From the NCBI GenBank assembly GCA_946407715.1, contig CAMJPH010000002.1, positions 1 to 64,000 on the forward strand: a stretch of DNA of 64,000 bases, written 5' to 3'. Positions within the stretch are counted from its first letter, which is position 1; the number at the start of each line of letters is the position of its first letter. Source of the stretch: an uncultured Bacteroidales bacterium (GTDB lineage Bacteria > Bacteroidota > Bacteroidia > Bacteroidales > WCHB1-69). This document shows, in pieces, positions 34,103-42,958 of the stretch. The notes under the pieces were generated by a model, which was given only the letters and a program-made list of their open reading frames with translations, searched no databases and had not been told where the DNA came from. Made by a program: the position numbers and the translations under genes.

Positions 34103-35224
34103 TCATGATATACGACCACGTGTCCTGTTCTTCAGAGCTCTCACTTTTGACAAGAAAGACTCCTTATATCTGGAACACTTAAAATAATACTGGTAATAAC
34201 TCCTATTCATGTGAGTTTTCACCCGATTTACGGTTCTCTTTAGTTTCTTGCCTCTTTTCTCATCCAACAGTTCGAGGCAATTATCTTTATTCAGATAAGA
34301 AAACACGTATGATGATTTGACGGAATGGTCATCAATTTCACTGGTCACAATCATTCCCACACGCGCCAAAAACGGCAATGTCTTAAAGGTGACTTGCTTG
34401 ACTATAGGATAGTTTTCAGTGACAGGAAGTGTCGAATAATCAATCGGTTCAGTAGGATAATACGTGATTTTAGGAGGGGCGATAAGTCTTTCCGGGAACA
34501 GGAAATTCCCCATACTATATATGATGCTTCCTTTTGCGCTATTAACGACAGGCTGCACCCTATGAGGATGACTGCCTAACACCAGACAAGCCCCGGCATC
34601 AAGCATTAGCTTAGCCATCTTCGCTGTGGAAGTATTGGGACAAAAGGTGTGTTCCGACCCCCAATGGGCAAGCACCACAACATGATCATATTGTTTTGCA
34701 TATTTCTTGATTTCCTCCATCACATAATCCTTTTGCATCGGGTTTATCCCGGGAGAACTTTCTGTGGCATAAGTACATTTGAAAACATGATTATAGTCTG
34801 TGTCACAAAAAGCAAGAAAGGCCACTTTCTTCCCTTTTATCTCCATCACTACGGGAGCTCCTGCTTCTTTAAGATTCTTGCCAGCTCCACAATGCATAAT
34901 ACCTTCTTTGTCCAGCAGTTCAATCGTATGCGCAGCGCCATTTTCGCCGAGATCAAAAAAATGGTTGTTTGCCAGACTGACCACATCCATACGAAGCTCT
35001 TTCAACCTTCTGACATCGGCATCCTTAGCATAGATAACATTCCCTCTGTCGGACACCTTTTCTTCATCGTAAGTGGGTTCGTTACCAAATGCACACTCAA
35101 AAGTGCCGCACCTGACATCCGCCTTCGACAACAAATCCAGAACCTCCTTAGACGCGCAACTTCGCGTGCTATCGGAAAGCAATCCTCCGGGCATAATATC
35201 GCCCACACCAACAATTGTTATCAT
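34103..35224 (-). CDS. CapA-family metallophosphatase-like protein, copy 1
   Basis: A 373-residue protein of the CapA/PgsA family (poly-gamma-glutamate synthesis), with a calcineurin-like fold. Conserved residues: D9 in VGVGDIMPGG, E43 in GTFECAFG, NNH at 86-88 in SLANNHFFD, H187 in LAHWGSE, and H219/H221 in GSHPHRVQP. No signal peptide or N-terminal membrane anchor is seen, unlike PgsA. The basic C-terminal tail (about 325-373, rich in R and K) may contact the membrane. It is followed in the fusion-like order by sugar-transfer ATP-grasp genes. Partners CapB and CapC of poly-gamma-glutamate synthesis are absent. Confidence 0.85.
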   Translation of the reverse strand: MITIVGVGDIMPGGLLSDSTRSCASKEVLDLLSKADVRCGTFECAFGNEPTYDEEKVSDRGNVIYAKDADVRRLKELRMDVVSLANNHFFDLGENGAAHTIELLDKEGIMHCGAGKNLKEAGAPVVMEIKGKKVAFLAFCDTDYNHVFKCTYATESSPGINPMQKDYVMEEIKKYAKQYDHVVVLAHWGSEHTFCPNTSTAKMAKLMLDAGACLVLGSHPHRVQPVVNSAKGSIIYSMGNFLFPERLIAPPKITYYPTEPIDYSTLPVTENYPIVKQVTFKTLPFLARVGMIVTSEIDDHSVKSSYVFSYLNKDNCLELLDEKRGKKLKRTVNRVKTHMNRSYYQYYFKCSRYKESFLSKVRALKNRTRGRIS

Positions 35225-35272
35225 CGGTTATAAAAGTTAGTTTAAGCGTACCCTGACCATTACTTTTTCAAC

Positions 35273-36397
35273 TTACAAAACAGTTGTTTTTCTCCTTAAA
35301 GGATCAACAATCGTATTTTCTTCATGAAGAGCATCCTTCAAAATCTCTTCCGTCATGTCGCCAAAAGCAGGTCCGTGAGCCACTTGGCTTAACTCGGCTG
35401 CTCTATTCCATTCAATCATAACTGGATTACCCGCTGTATCAACAGAAATATCCCATCCTATCAACCTGAAATAAGGTAGTCTTTGGTGTAAACTCTTCAC
35501 GAAATCAAGCACTTGTGGAAATGATGGAATGAGATAACTATCCAAATCCACCCCAGAATCGGTTTGGGGCATATTGGGTTCGGTCGGACTTCCAAAAGCC
35601 GGACCTTTAATGCGACCCGTCGACAAATTAATATCAGCTTTAATTCCACCAGCTGTTTCATTATCAACATTTTTACCTTTTCTACCAATTCGAATGACCG
35701 CATAAAGGATGGTTACCTGGTTTTCTTTTCGATATGACATCACTCTAATAGTATTTACAGAAGTAGGATTAAGTTTTGCAATATCAGGATGTTGTTCTAA
35801 TTTGCTTTGAACTATGAAGCTTTTATTATAGTTTGCAAACAAATCTGTTACAAACATATTCATTTCTGGAATAAAACCATTCTCAGTATGAAACAATTTC
35901 ACACCTTGCCCCCAATGACCAAACAAAGTCGGTTTTATCACTGCATCCCTTAGATTCGAACATCTTGAAATTGCTTCTTCCTTGGATATTGGGTTTTTAT
36001 CGTCATAATAAAAGCCATTTATGTTTTTTATAAAAGTTTGTGGTCTATTGACATCAGGAAACAAGGTGTCGTAAAACCCTTTGTCAACATACGCCAAACT
36101 AAGTTGGTAATTATTCAACCTGTGAATGATACTTGAAAAATAAATACTGGCAGGAATATATTTTTCCGAATACAACCCATTTCTGGAATACAAGTATTGA
36201 TGCCAATAAGTGGGAACCTCTCTACCAAAATGCTTCTTGAAATATGCCTTTATATCGGCCTCTTGACCTTTTGTAAGAGGTTTCATCGGGCACAATTGCA
36301 TTGATTTCTTTATTTTGCGCTCGTGTGTGTTTTCTATTTGTTTAATCTTCAACTTATTTTGATAAGATTGAAAATAATTTATAATTGCCGAGTTCAT
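35273..36397 (-). CDS. Sugar-transfer-associated ATP-grasp protein, copy 2
   Basis: A 374-residue protein of the same ATP-grasp family as 30223-31416. The lysine strand is AVIKPTLFGHWGQGVKLF (about 151-168), followed by NPTSVNTIRVMSYR and the metal motif PVMIEWNRAAELSQVAHGP, with Glu and Asn kept. It is a close paralogue of the gene at 41700-42809 over its full length (shared MKPL-KGQEADIKA and FGREVPTYWHQYLYSRNG blocks). Its gene is more A/T-rich than that copy. It lies between two CapA genes, which supports a shared function. Confidence 0.82.
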   Translation of the reverse strand: MNSAIINYFQSYQNKLKIKQIENTHERKIKKSMQLCPMKPLTKGQEADIKAYFKKHFGREVPTYWHQYLYSRNGLYSEKYIPASIYFSSIIHRLNNYQLSLAYVDKGFYDTLFPDVNRPQTFIKNINGFYYDDKNPISKEEAISRCSNLRDAVIKPTLFGHWGQGVKLFHTENGFIPEMNMFVTDLFANYNKSFIVQSKLEQHPDIAKLNPTSVNTIRVMSYRKENQVTILYAVIRIGRKGKNVDNETAGGIKADINLSTGRIKGPAFGSPTEPNMPQTDSGVDLDSYLIPSFPQVLDFVKSLHQRLPYFRLIGWDISVDTAGNPVMIEWNRAAELSQVAHGPAFGDMTEEILKDALHEENTIVDPLRRKTTVL

Positions 36398-36415
36398 AAT
36401 GATTTGTATTCTTTA

Positions 36416-37561
36416 TTATTTCTTAATGTTGGAATATTTAATAGATCTAATGATCAAATTCTTTCTTTGGTCATTTTTTAACAAATACATTAACTCATCA
36501 TCCGCGTTCTCTTTTCTTTGTTTTTTCTGCATTCGTTGTTTCAGTATAATCATAATACTTTTTGTCAGGCTTTTTGTGTGGAATGTATTGTCAATGACCT
36601 TCATTTCTTTTCCAAGTCCTATTTTCTCGCGTACAATCTTGAAGTATCGATTGTATTCTTCCGAGTCCTCCAAATAACGACAAATTTTTTCATTATGGGC
36701 GGTTCTTTCCTCGCCATGGTCTATTACAACGCCCACATTGTCTATGTTTTTCGTATTCACCACTTCCCATGAAATCTTTCCGTTTGCAATATTCATCACA
36801 ACACATAAGCCCTCATACCAATGCGGTTTGGTTGCTTTAAAATCATAAGTTTCTTTACTATTAAAAAGAAAATTGCCAAGACTATAGAAAACAGGCTTGC
36901 CTTTGTATTCCTCCCAGCCTTGCGGACAATGCGGATGTGCTGCAATCACGCCGTCGGCACCGTAGTCTATGAAATCGCGGTAGCGCGCAATAGTCTCCGG
37001 CATCGGCGCGTCGATGTATTCTATGCCATCATGAGGTAAGACAAAAAGATAATCCACTTTCTTCTTAGCCTCAACAATATCATGGTTCACACGCAGATCG
37101 TTGATATAGGCACAACCCAATCCTTCGTGGTTCTTCACATCGTCAAACACACCTTTATAGGCCGCAAACGACAAAGCATAAAAACCTATTTTCACACCTT
37201 GCACTTCCACCACTTTCACTTGATAGGCCTCTTCGTAGGTTCCAGCGCCAAAAGCAGCGTCTCCTAATGCCGCCTTCGTCTTCTTGAAACCCTCATCGCC
37301 CCAATCGAACGCGTGATTGTTAGCTTGCGAGAACAAGTTGAACCCCAGACCGCGCAAAAAGTCAGGGGCATCGTCGTTTTGGAAAAAGCGTTCCCTTTTT
37401 TGTGGGGGCAGCTTCACATCGGGTTTCAACGGCACCTCAAAGTTCACAACCTTTAAATCACAAGACTGAATCAGGTCTTTCAATTCGTCTGACACCGTGA
37501 TTTTTGAAGTGGATGGTTTGGAACAGAAGTCGCCAGCAAAAAAAAGTTTTACAGTATTCAT
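36416..37561 (-). CDS. CapA-family metallophosphatase-like protein, copy 2
   Basis: A 381-residue CapA-family protein. ATG 37559-37561 (MNTVKLFFAGDF) is chosen; it overlaps the previous stop by 4 bases and a longer upstream reading is not likely. Metal residues: D11 in FAGDFCSK, E42 in VNFEVPL, NNH around 81-83 in SQANNHAFDWG, PHDGIEY and AAHPHCPQ. The protein is the most divergent CapA here. No signal peptide. The A/T-rich 3' end continues the compositional shift of this stretch. Its upstream neighbour is the TOPRIM protein of the candidate defence pair, so coupling across that boundary is odd. Confidence 0.83.
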   Translation of the reverse strand: MNTVKLFFAGDFCSKPSTSKITVSDELKDLIQSCDLKVVNFEVPLKPDVKLPPQKRERFFQNDDAPDFLRGLGFNLFSQANNHAFDWGDEGFKKTKAALGDAAFGAGTYEEAYQVKVVEVQGVKIGFYALSFAAYKGVFDDVKNHEGLGCAYINDLRVNHDIVEAKKKVDYLFVLPHDGIEYIDAPMPETIARYRDFIDYGADGVIAAHPHCPQGWEEYKGKPVFYSLGNFLFNSKETYDFKATKPHWYEGLCVVMNIANGKISWEVVNTKNIDNVGVVIDHGEERTAHNEKICRYLEDSEEYNRYFKIVREKIGLGKEMKVIDNTFHTKSLTKSIMIILKQRMQKKQRKENADDELMYLLKNDQRKNLIIRSIKYSNIKK

Positions 37562-38187
37562 TGCGGTAAGTAAACATTCAAGAAAGAAATCAATGGCCGA
37601 ACAACATCCGATTCCAAATCCCAATACTCTGGATTCTCGAACAACCAATCACCTTTGCCTAAATTCCTTTTCTGTTTGTTGTTCAAACGCATACTATTGA
37701 TATAGGTGTGTAATTTACCCTTTCTGTTCGGTATCAAATATTTTTGTTGTCCCTCATTATCTTTCTCTTGAGAAATACATTCCTCATATTTATTGAAGCA
37801 ACAAAAGAAACGTCGATGCTTGTCCTTGCAAGCGATTCCTTCCATAAGTGTTTCCACATCACCATCGTCATGATTGTTTGGATATAAAAATAAGCCAAAG
37901 ATAATGCCCAATTCAGACTGTTTGTCCTGCAATTCCTTTCTTCTCGTAGCATATCCCCCTCCAGTCTCTGGAAAATCGGCGTCAAATATAAGCACATTGA
38001 GTATTCCTGCCTCTGTATTTGACCGAAATGTAGGAACCAAATAGGGTAAATTGTCTTTCCCATTCGCATAAATCACATGATAATCCTTGTCAACAAGCGC
38101 TTTAGAATAATAATGCTTTACAAGCGCATTGAAAAAATGCGCTTCCGGTGTATCTTTGCTTTTGGCCTCAAGAACAAAACTAACCAT
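37558..38187 (-). CDS. TOPRIM-like DUF3226-type protein, partner of AAA ATPase (candidate defence effector)
   Basis: A 209-residue cytoplasmic protein that looks like the DUF3226/OLD-type TOPRIM group. The N-terminal strand and helix carry E7 in SFVLEAKSKDTPEAHFF. The central acidic pair D69/D71 is in NVLIFDADF, the DxD expected of TOPRIM metal sites. The rest is polar, with LFLYPNNHDDGDVETLM. Such proteins are typically nucleases or nuclease-like effectors. The gene follows an AAA ATPase by 3 bases. ATPase plus TOPRIM pairs are known anti-phage systems (for example PARIS, AbiL), and this pair has the same plan but no certain match. Confidence 0.75.
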   Translation of the reverse strand: MVSFVLEAKSKDTPEAHFFNALVKHYYSKALVDKDYHVIYANGKDNLPYLVPTFRSNTEAGILNVLIFDADFPETGGGYATRRKELQDKQSELGIIFGLFLYPNNHDDGDVETLMEGIACKDKHRRFFCCFNKYEECISQEKDNEGQQKYLIPNRKGKLHTYINSMRLNNKQKRNLGKGDWLFENPEYWDLESDVVRPLISFLNVYLPQ

Positions 38188-38190
38188 AAT

Positions 38191-39237
38191 TTATCGCATC
38201 TCTATTTCTTGCTCTATGGCATAACCCAATTGCTCTGTCGAATACCGAAAAGCTATCAGATCTGTGCCTTTTTTTTGCAATTTGAAAGAACTCACAAAAC
38301 CATCGGAAAGTTCCTTCATCTCTCCCATAGCTCTGCTTAATCCTTTAATTGAATCAATATCGTGTGTTGTTGCAAAAATCTGAACATCATTATCCTTTGC
38401 TGCCCGTAGAATCACCTTCCAAAGATTTGTCATCACACTGTAATGAAAGCCATTGCTAATCTCATCAATCAACACAATCCCATTTCTACATTCATAGATG
38501 GTAGATGCAATTGCTAACATTTTTCGGATGCCATCACCTAAAAGATTGATTGGAATACGCCTGTCCAGTCCGATGTCAACCAAAATATCAGACTGCGACA
38601 CCAAGATATCTTTTATCGCAGGTTCAACCACACGAAGCGAATCCAGCATGTATTGCTCTGCCTTATTTTCAATCACCTTTAGCAATCCTTCTAAAGAAGT
38701 TTGAAAATCAAACTTCGAATTAATGTATCGGCATTGCAAAGTCTCCGAATAACGATTGTCTATCTCTATTTTTTGTTCTATTTCCGATCCATTCTTAGAA
38801 TTGAGTATCAAACTCGAATGCATTTCGTTTCCATCACTAAAAAATGAAAGAATGTAACCATACCTCTTCATTTGAGCGGTTGTTGACAAATCGCTTGAGG
38901 CGTCCAACACATCCACTTTAGAAGAGGTTGATTTCAGTTCGGAAATAGCCAATCTGCGAGGCTCTTGATTATTGACTGAAATCTGTATTTTGTTTTCTGT
39001 ATCAAGATTATAGAAATTCAAGACAAAATCACCCTCGCTAATGCCTCGATAATCGCGCATCCGATTGATATTTACTGGCAAAATTGGGTTAGACTGCCCT
39101 GCCACTAGAAAGATGGCATCCAACAATGAAGACTTCCCACAATTATTACGACCCCAAAACAAATTCACTTGCCCCAACGCCTCAATTGCAGCATTCTTTA
39201 TGCCCCTAAAATTATGTATATCAATTTGATGAAACAT
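38191..39237 (-). CDS. AAA ATPase (RecF/OLD-like, ABC type), candidate defence sensor
   Basis: A 348-residue ATPase of the ABC/SMC-like AAA group. FRGIK (10-14) and Walker A GRNNCGKSS (29-37) are near the start. The signature region is LLGDGIRKMLAIA, Walker B is VLIDEISNGFHYSVM, and the switch histidine lies in ATTHDIDSIKGL. It lacks a TOPRIM domain of its own, which is supplied by the next gene. The strongly A/T-rich sequence contrasts with nearby sugar genes. It has no apparent role in polysaccharide synthesis. Together with the TOPRIM gene it probably forms an immune module carried in the locus. Confidence 0.85.
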   Translation of the reverse strand: MFHQIDIHNFRGIKNAAIEALGQVNLFWGRNNCGKSSLLDAIFLVAGQSNPILPVNINRMRDYRGISEGDFVLNFYNLDTENKIQISVNNQEPRRLAISELKSTSSKVDVLDASSDLSTTAQMKRYGYILSFFSDGNEMHSSLILNSKNGSEIEQKIEIDNRYSETLQCRYINSKFDFQTSLEGLLKVIENKAEQYMLDSLRVVEPAIKDILVSQSDILVDIGLDRRIPINLLGDGIRKMLAIASTIYECRNGIVLIDEISNGFHYSVMTNLWKVILRAAKDNDVQIFATTHDIDSIKGLSRAMGEMKELSDGFVSSFKLQKKGTDLIAFRYSTEQLGYAIEQEIEMR

Positions 39238-39332
39238 TTTCTTTGACTATTTTATATATAAGACAGCACTTTTCAAATCAAGAGGTTTTCTATTTTTTTC
39301 GATGCCAATCAATTATTGGAAAAAGAAAAGCA

Positions 39333-40127
39333 TCAAAAAGCGTCTTCCCACGATACAAACTGAACATTCTCCAATTCTCTCAACTTTTGAATCTGACTGA
39401 GCATCGGTTGCCTTTCATGTTTTATATATGAAGGACTGTCATCAAGAAACACGCCCTCCTTATGGTTCGGATGGCAGTACAACTCAACCAAAGGATATTT
39501 GTCGAACAACTGCCTTTTGGACAAGTAATAATCAATGTTTGTGGCCGGAACACTTTTTGCGCCAGAAGACTGACTGATCTTTTGAAACAATCTATACCTT
39601 CGGTTGTTCGTTTGGTGAACTCCAATATACCTGACAGACTCAATCTTATATTTTTTCGCAAAAAACTTCAAAGCCACGGAGACCGGCCACGTCAGGTTAT
39701 ACCATAGATGGAAGTCAATATGCTTGCCATTTCCCTTTCCTTCTGTAATTTCCATGAACTTATCGTACTGCGCAACCAGTTCACGATATACAACTCGCCA
39801 TTTTCTGATGCCGGAAAAGTTACGCGGCAGCCCTTTGTATTTGAAGAATTTCCCGTCTTTACAGAAAAAGGAGTCTCGTTTCATATCTTCGGTAAGCGGC
39901 ACATCGTCAGAATCTTCATGCAACAGATTTGCTGACAGATTAAAATGCAGGTGTACGTGCTGTACATACCCTCCCCTATTCATATAATCCACTGCTTCCT
40001 GAAGATGTTTGCCCGTGACAATTAACCCGGCAGAACAAATCAATCCCTGTTTAAAGGAGTCGTCAACAGCCCGATTACGTCCGGGACTTTTCCCGAAATC
40101 ATCCGCATTAAGAATAACCCGTGCCAT
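39333..40127 (-). CDS. ChbG/YdjC-type carbohydrate deacetylase
   Basis: A 264-residue protein of the YdjC/ChbG/HpnK family. The family start is LNADDFGKSPGRNRAV (6-21) with the metal-binding Asp pair; HVHLHFNLSA (about 57-66) and KHIDFHLWYNL give metal-binding histidines, and LVELYCHPNHKEG the C-terminal histidine pair. Members remove acetyl groups from N-acetylated sugars in oligosaccharides or glycolipids (chitobiose, hopanoid glycosamine). No signal peptide. It sits next to Wzx, so it may deacetylate the lipid-linked repeat unit before export (inference). Confidence 0.87.
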   Translation of the reverse strand: MARVILNADDFGKSPGRNRAVDDSFKQGLICSAGLIVTGKHLQEAVDYMNRGGYVQHVHLHFNLSANLLHEDSDDVPLTEDMKRDSFFCKDGKFFKYKGLPRNFSGIRKWRVVYRELVAQYDKFMEITEGKGNGKHIDFHLWYNLTWPVSVALKFFAKKYKIESVRYIGVHQTNNRRYRLFQKISQSSGAKSVPATNIDYYLSKRQLFDKYPLVELYCHPNHKEGVFLDDSPSYIKHERQPMLSQIQKLRELENVQFVSWEDAF

Positions 40128-40149
40128 ACTTTTGCCAATTAAGAAACAA

Positions 40150-41622
40150 CTACTTTTTTTTCAACTTTTTAATAAACTTGAATTTATCGGGTATTATGCC
40201 TAAAAAATAAATAAACGCTTCGGGCTTGAAAATAACAGACCAACCCAAATAAATAATCAGATAAATTATCAGTTTGACTGCGCCGTCAGCATACATTTCA
40301 AGATGGAACAGATTCCCAGTAAAATAACTTATCACCGCTGTCATTGTTGAGACTATCCCGACCGGGAGCATATCTTTTATCTGGTTATACCATTTATAAC
40401 CAATATGTTTTGACACCAAGCTGATATTGACAATGTATGAGAACCAGTAATTGAACACCACACCAGCCAACAACCCCTTCATGCCAAAAAAGACCAGACC
40501 CACTATCACTGCACTGATTCCAACAACCCGTTTAACCACCGTCCACACAAACATAGTCTTGCTTTTCCCGATGGCTGATATGGATTGATAATTCACTGCC
40601 TGCAGGCATCCTGCAAGGCCCGCGATACATAACACTTGGAAATACGGAACACTTTGCAGCCACCGCTCAGAATAAAGGATTATGAATAGTGGTTTGGCCA
40701 ACAGCAATAAGATGAAGAGAAGCGGGAAGGAAAAATATGCCAATGTCATCGTGATTCTTTTAATCACATTGGCCAAAGCCTGCTTGTCATTCTGCATCTC
40801 GGAATAGAGAGGGAAAGTCACCTGCGTCATCACCGACGAGATGCTATGAGAGGCCAAGGACTCCGTTTTCTGTGCCTTTGAGTAATAGCCCATCGTGGAT
40901 GCATTGTAGAATTTTCCTATCAGAAGTCCCTGCAACTGACTACTGAACTGATTAATCAAGTTAATCAGGAACATAAACAAGCCGAAGCTGAACAATTCTT
41001 TAAATGATTTCCAAGAAAAAACAAGCTTGGGCCTCCACTTAATAATGAACCAAAAGACAACGGCAGGGATTGCCGCAACAAGAATATGCTGAGTGACCAA
41101 GGCCCACACGCCAAAACCTTTGTATGCCATAAAAATAGTGACACCCAACGAGATAGTGGCAGAGGTCAGTGTAATGATAGACAAAACCTTGAAATTCAGG
41201 TTTTTCTGCAACTGGTTGCGTTGAACGATATTGAAACCATATATAAACAGTATCAAACCCTGCACGCGCAGGACTTTGCAAAGCAGCGGAATGTTGTAGA
41301 AATTTGCTATAAAAGGCGCACAAACATAAAGTATCACATAGAGTATCGCCGCCATAATCAGATTCCAGAAGAATATGGTGGAATAATCATCTTGTGTCGG
41401 ACGTGGCTTTTGAATCAAAGCCGACCCGAATCCGCCATCGATAAATGTTTCAGCAAGTACCATGAAAATGGCCAGCATTCCGATGCAACCATAGTCATAC
41501 GGAGTGAGCAACCGTGCCAGAACAATACCCGACACAAACTGTATGAACATCGTCGAGTATTTCTGCACAGCCATCCAGGCAAAACTGGACACTGCCTTTT
41601 GTTTTAGTTTCTTCTCCGCCAT
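40150..41622 (-). CDS. wzx: Wzx flippase (MOP superfamily polysaccharide exporter)
   Basis: A 490-residue membrane protein with about 14 hydrophobic segments. The N-terminus is KQKAVSSFAWMAVQKYSTMFIQFVSGIVLARLLTPYDYG, a typical start for this group of lipopolysaccharide flippases. MOP flippases carry undecaprenyl-diphosphate oligosaccharides across the inner membrane. It is the only Wzx recognised in the window, although there are two initiating transferases and two Wzy-like proteins. It is flanked by the deacetylase gene and a sugar-transfer ATP-grasp gene. Confidence 0.93.
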   Translation of the reverse strand: MAEKKLKQKAVSSFAWMAVQKYSTMFIQFVSGIVLARLLTPYDYGCIGMLAIFMVLAETFIDGGFGSALIQKPRPTQDDYSTIFFWNLIMAAILYVILYVCAPFIANFYNIPLLCKVLRVQGLILFIYGFNIVQRNQLQKNLNFKVLSIITLTSATISLGVTIFMAYKGFGVWALVTQHILVAAIPAVVFWFIIKWRPKLVFSWKSFKELFSFGLFMFLINLINQFSSQLQGLLIGKFYNASTMGYYSKAQKTESLASHSISSVMTQVTFPLYSEMQNDKQALANVIKRITMTLAYFSFPLLFILLLLAKPLFIILYSERWLQSVPYFQVLCIAGLAGCLQAVNYQSISAIGKSKTMFVWTVVKRVVGISAVIVGLVFFGMKGLLAGVVFNYWFSYIVNISLVSKHIGYKWYNQIKDMLPVGIVSTMTAVISYFTGNLFHLEMYADGAVKLIIYLIIYLGWSVIFKPEAFIYFLGIIPDKFKFIKKLKKK

Positions 41623-41699
41623 AATGTTTACAAAAAAGCAATATTAAGGTTTTTGATTTCCGTTACAAATATATTGTTTCTTGCATTCTTAACATAAAA

Positions 41700-42809
41700 T
41701 TACTCCAGCAGAGAATTCTTCCCTTTAAGTGCTCGTGCCAAGATCTCTTCCGTATATTCGCCAAACGCAGGACCATGAGCCACCTGACTTAACTCCGCCG
41801 AACGGTTCCACTCAATCATAACAGGATCACCATTTGCATCCACAGAAATATCCCAACCGACTAATCTGAAGTACGGGAGTCTGGAATGCAATTCTTTCAC
41901 AAAATCCAAAACTTTTGGGAAAGAAGGAATCGGATAATGATCCAAGACGACGCCGGAATCCGTCAAAGGCATGTCTTTTTCGGTCGGGCTACCGAATGCG
42001 AGCCCTTTAATGCAGCCTGTCGTCAAATCTATATCCGCCTTTATTCCACCAGCGGTTTCATTGTCAACAGATTTTCCCATCCGTCCAATTCTTATTACTG
42101 CGTACAAGATAGTCGTGCTGTCACCATCCCGATAAGACATCACCCGAATAGTGTTAACTGAGGAGGGATTTAACTTTGCCAGATCTGGATGTTGTACCAA
42201 TTTACTCTGGATAATGAAATTCGTACCGTAATGGGAAAACAATTCCGAAACAGTGGATTCCATTTCTGGGATATAACCATTTTCAGTATGGAACAATTTT
42301 ACACCTTCCCCCCAATGTCCAAATATGGCAGGCTTTACCACTGCGTTTTCCAAATTTGCGCATCTTAAAACAGCATCTTCACGTGTTATCGGTTTCTTTT
42401 CATCATAATAAAAGCCGTTAATATTCTTGACAAATGTGACTGGACGGTTCACATCTGGGAACAGGACATCATAAAAAGCCTTATCGGCGTATGCAGGACC
42501 AAACCGGCAGTTGTTCAATCTAAAAATAATGCTTGAGAAATAAATACTTGCCGGAATATACTTTTCCGAATATATCCCATTCCTCGAATACAGATACTGG
42601 TGCCAGTATGTGGGGACTTCCCTACCAAAATGCTTCTTGAAAAAAGCTTTGATGTCAGCCTCCTGACCTTTTGAGAGAGGTTTCATCTCACACAATCGCA
42701 TTGATTGCTTTATTTTCCTCTCATGCCTTTTTTCAATCTGCCTGACTTTTTTTTCCTGCACCCTTCTACTTCTGTAAGAACGAATGTGCTGAATAAACTT
42801 ATTGGTCAT
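41700..42809 (-). CDS. Sugar-transfer-associated ATP-grasp protein, copy 3
   Basis: A 369-residue paralogue of 35273-36397. It shares the KGQEADIKAFFKKHF and REVPTYWHQYLYSRNG blocks, an AVVKPAIFGHWGEGVKLF lysine strand (about 153-170), NPSSVNTIRVMSYRDGD, and the PVMIEWNRSAELSQVAHGP metal motif. N-terminal residues 1-45 are strongly basic (RSYRSRRVQEKKVRQIEKRHERKI in part), perhaps a membrane contact. It is less A/T-rich than its sister gene. It lies upstream of the Wzx gene and has a 149-base gap before it. Confidence 0.82.
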   Translation of the reverse strand: MTNKFIQHIRSYRSRRVQEKKVRQIEKRHERKIKQSMRLCEMKPLSKGQEADIKAFFKKHFGREVPTYWHQYLYSRNGIYSEKYIPASIYFSSIIFRLNNCRFGPAYADKAFYDVLFPDVNRPVTFVKNINGFYYDEKKPITREDAVLRCANLENAVVKPAIFGHWGEGVKLFHTENGYIPEMESTVSELFSHYGTNFIIQSKLVQHPDLAKLNPSSVNTIRVMSYRDGDSTTILYAVIRIGRMGKSVDNETAGGIKADIDLTTGCIKGLAFGSPTEKDMPLTDSGVVLDHYPIPSFPKVLDFVKELHSRLPYFRLVGWDISVDANGDPVMIEWNRSAELSQVAHGPAFGEYTEEILARALKGKNSLLE

Positions 42810-42937
42810 CGTACTTTATGTTTTTTTTTTAATCAGAAAGGTATCCTTCCCTACTAATGATACGGGGAAAAGACGAAACTTTTGCGTTCCGATTATATTC
42901 CATCAAATCTCTCTTGCCAAATTATCTTCGTAGTTAA

Positions 42938-42955
42938 TTTCCTTTAATAAGGAAA
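42938..42955 (-). terminator. Small A/T-rich hairpin after the Lys1-like gene
   Basis: A perfect 7-base inverted repeat, tttcctt and aaggaaa, with a 4-base loop, begins 4 bases past the stop codon at 42959 in the direction of transcription. There is no run of T after it, so it is a weak candidate terminator or RNA-end stabiliser. The remaining 120 bases of this gap contain no other element that I can name. Confidence 0.3.
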
Positions 42956-42958
42956 GAA

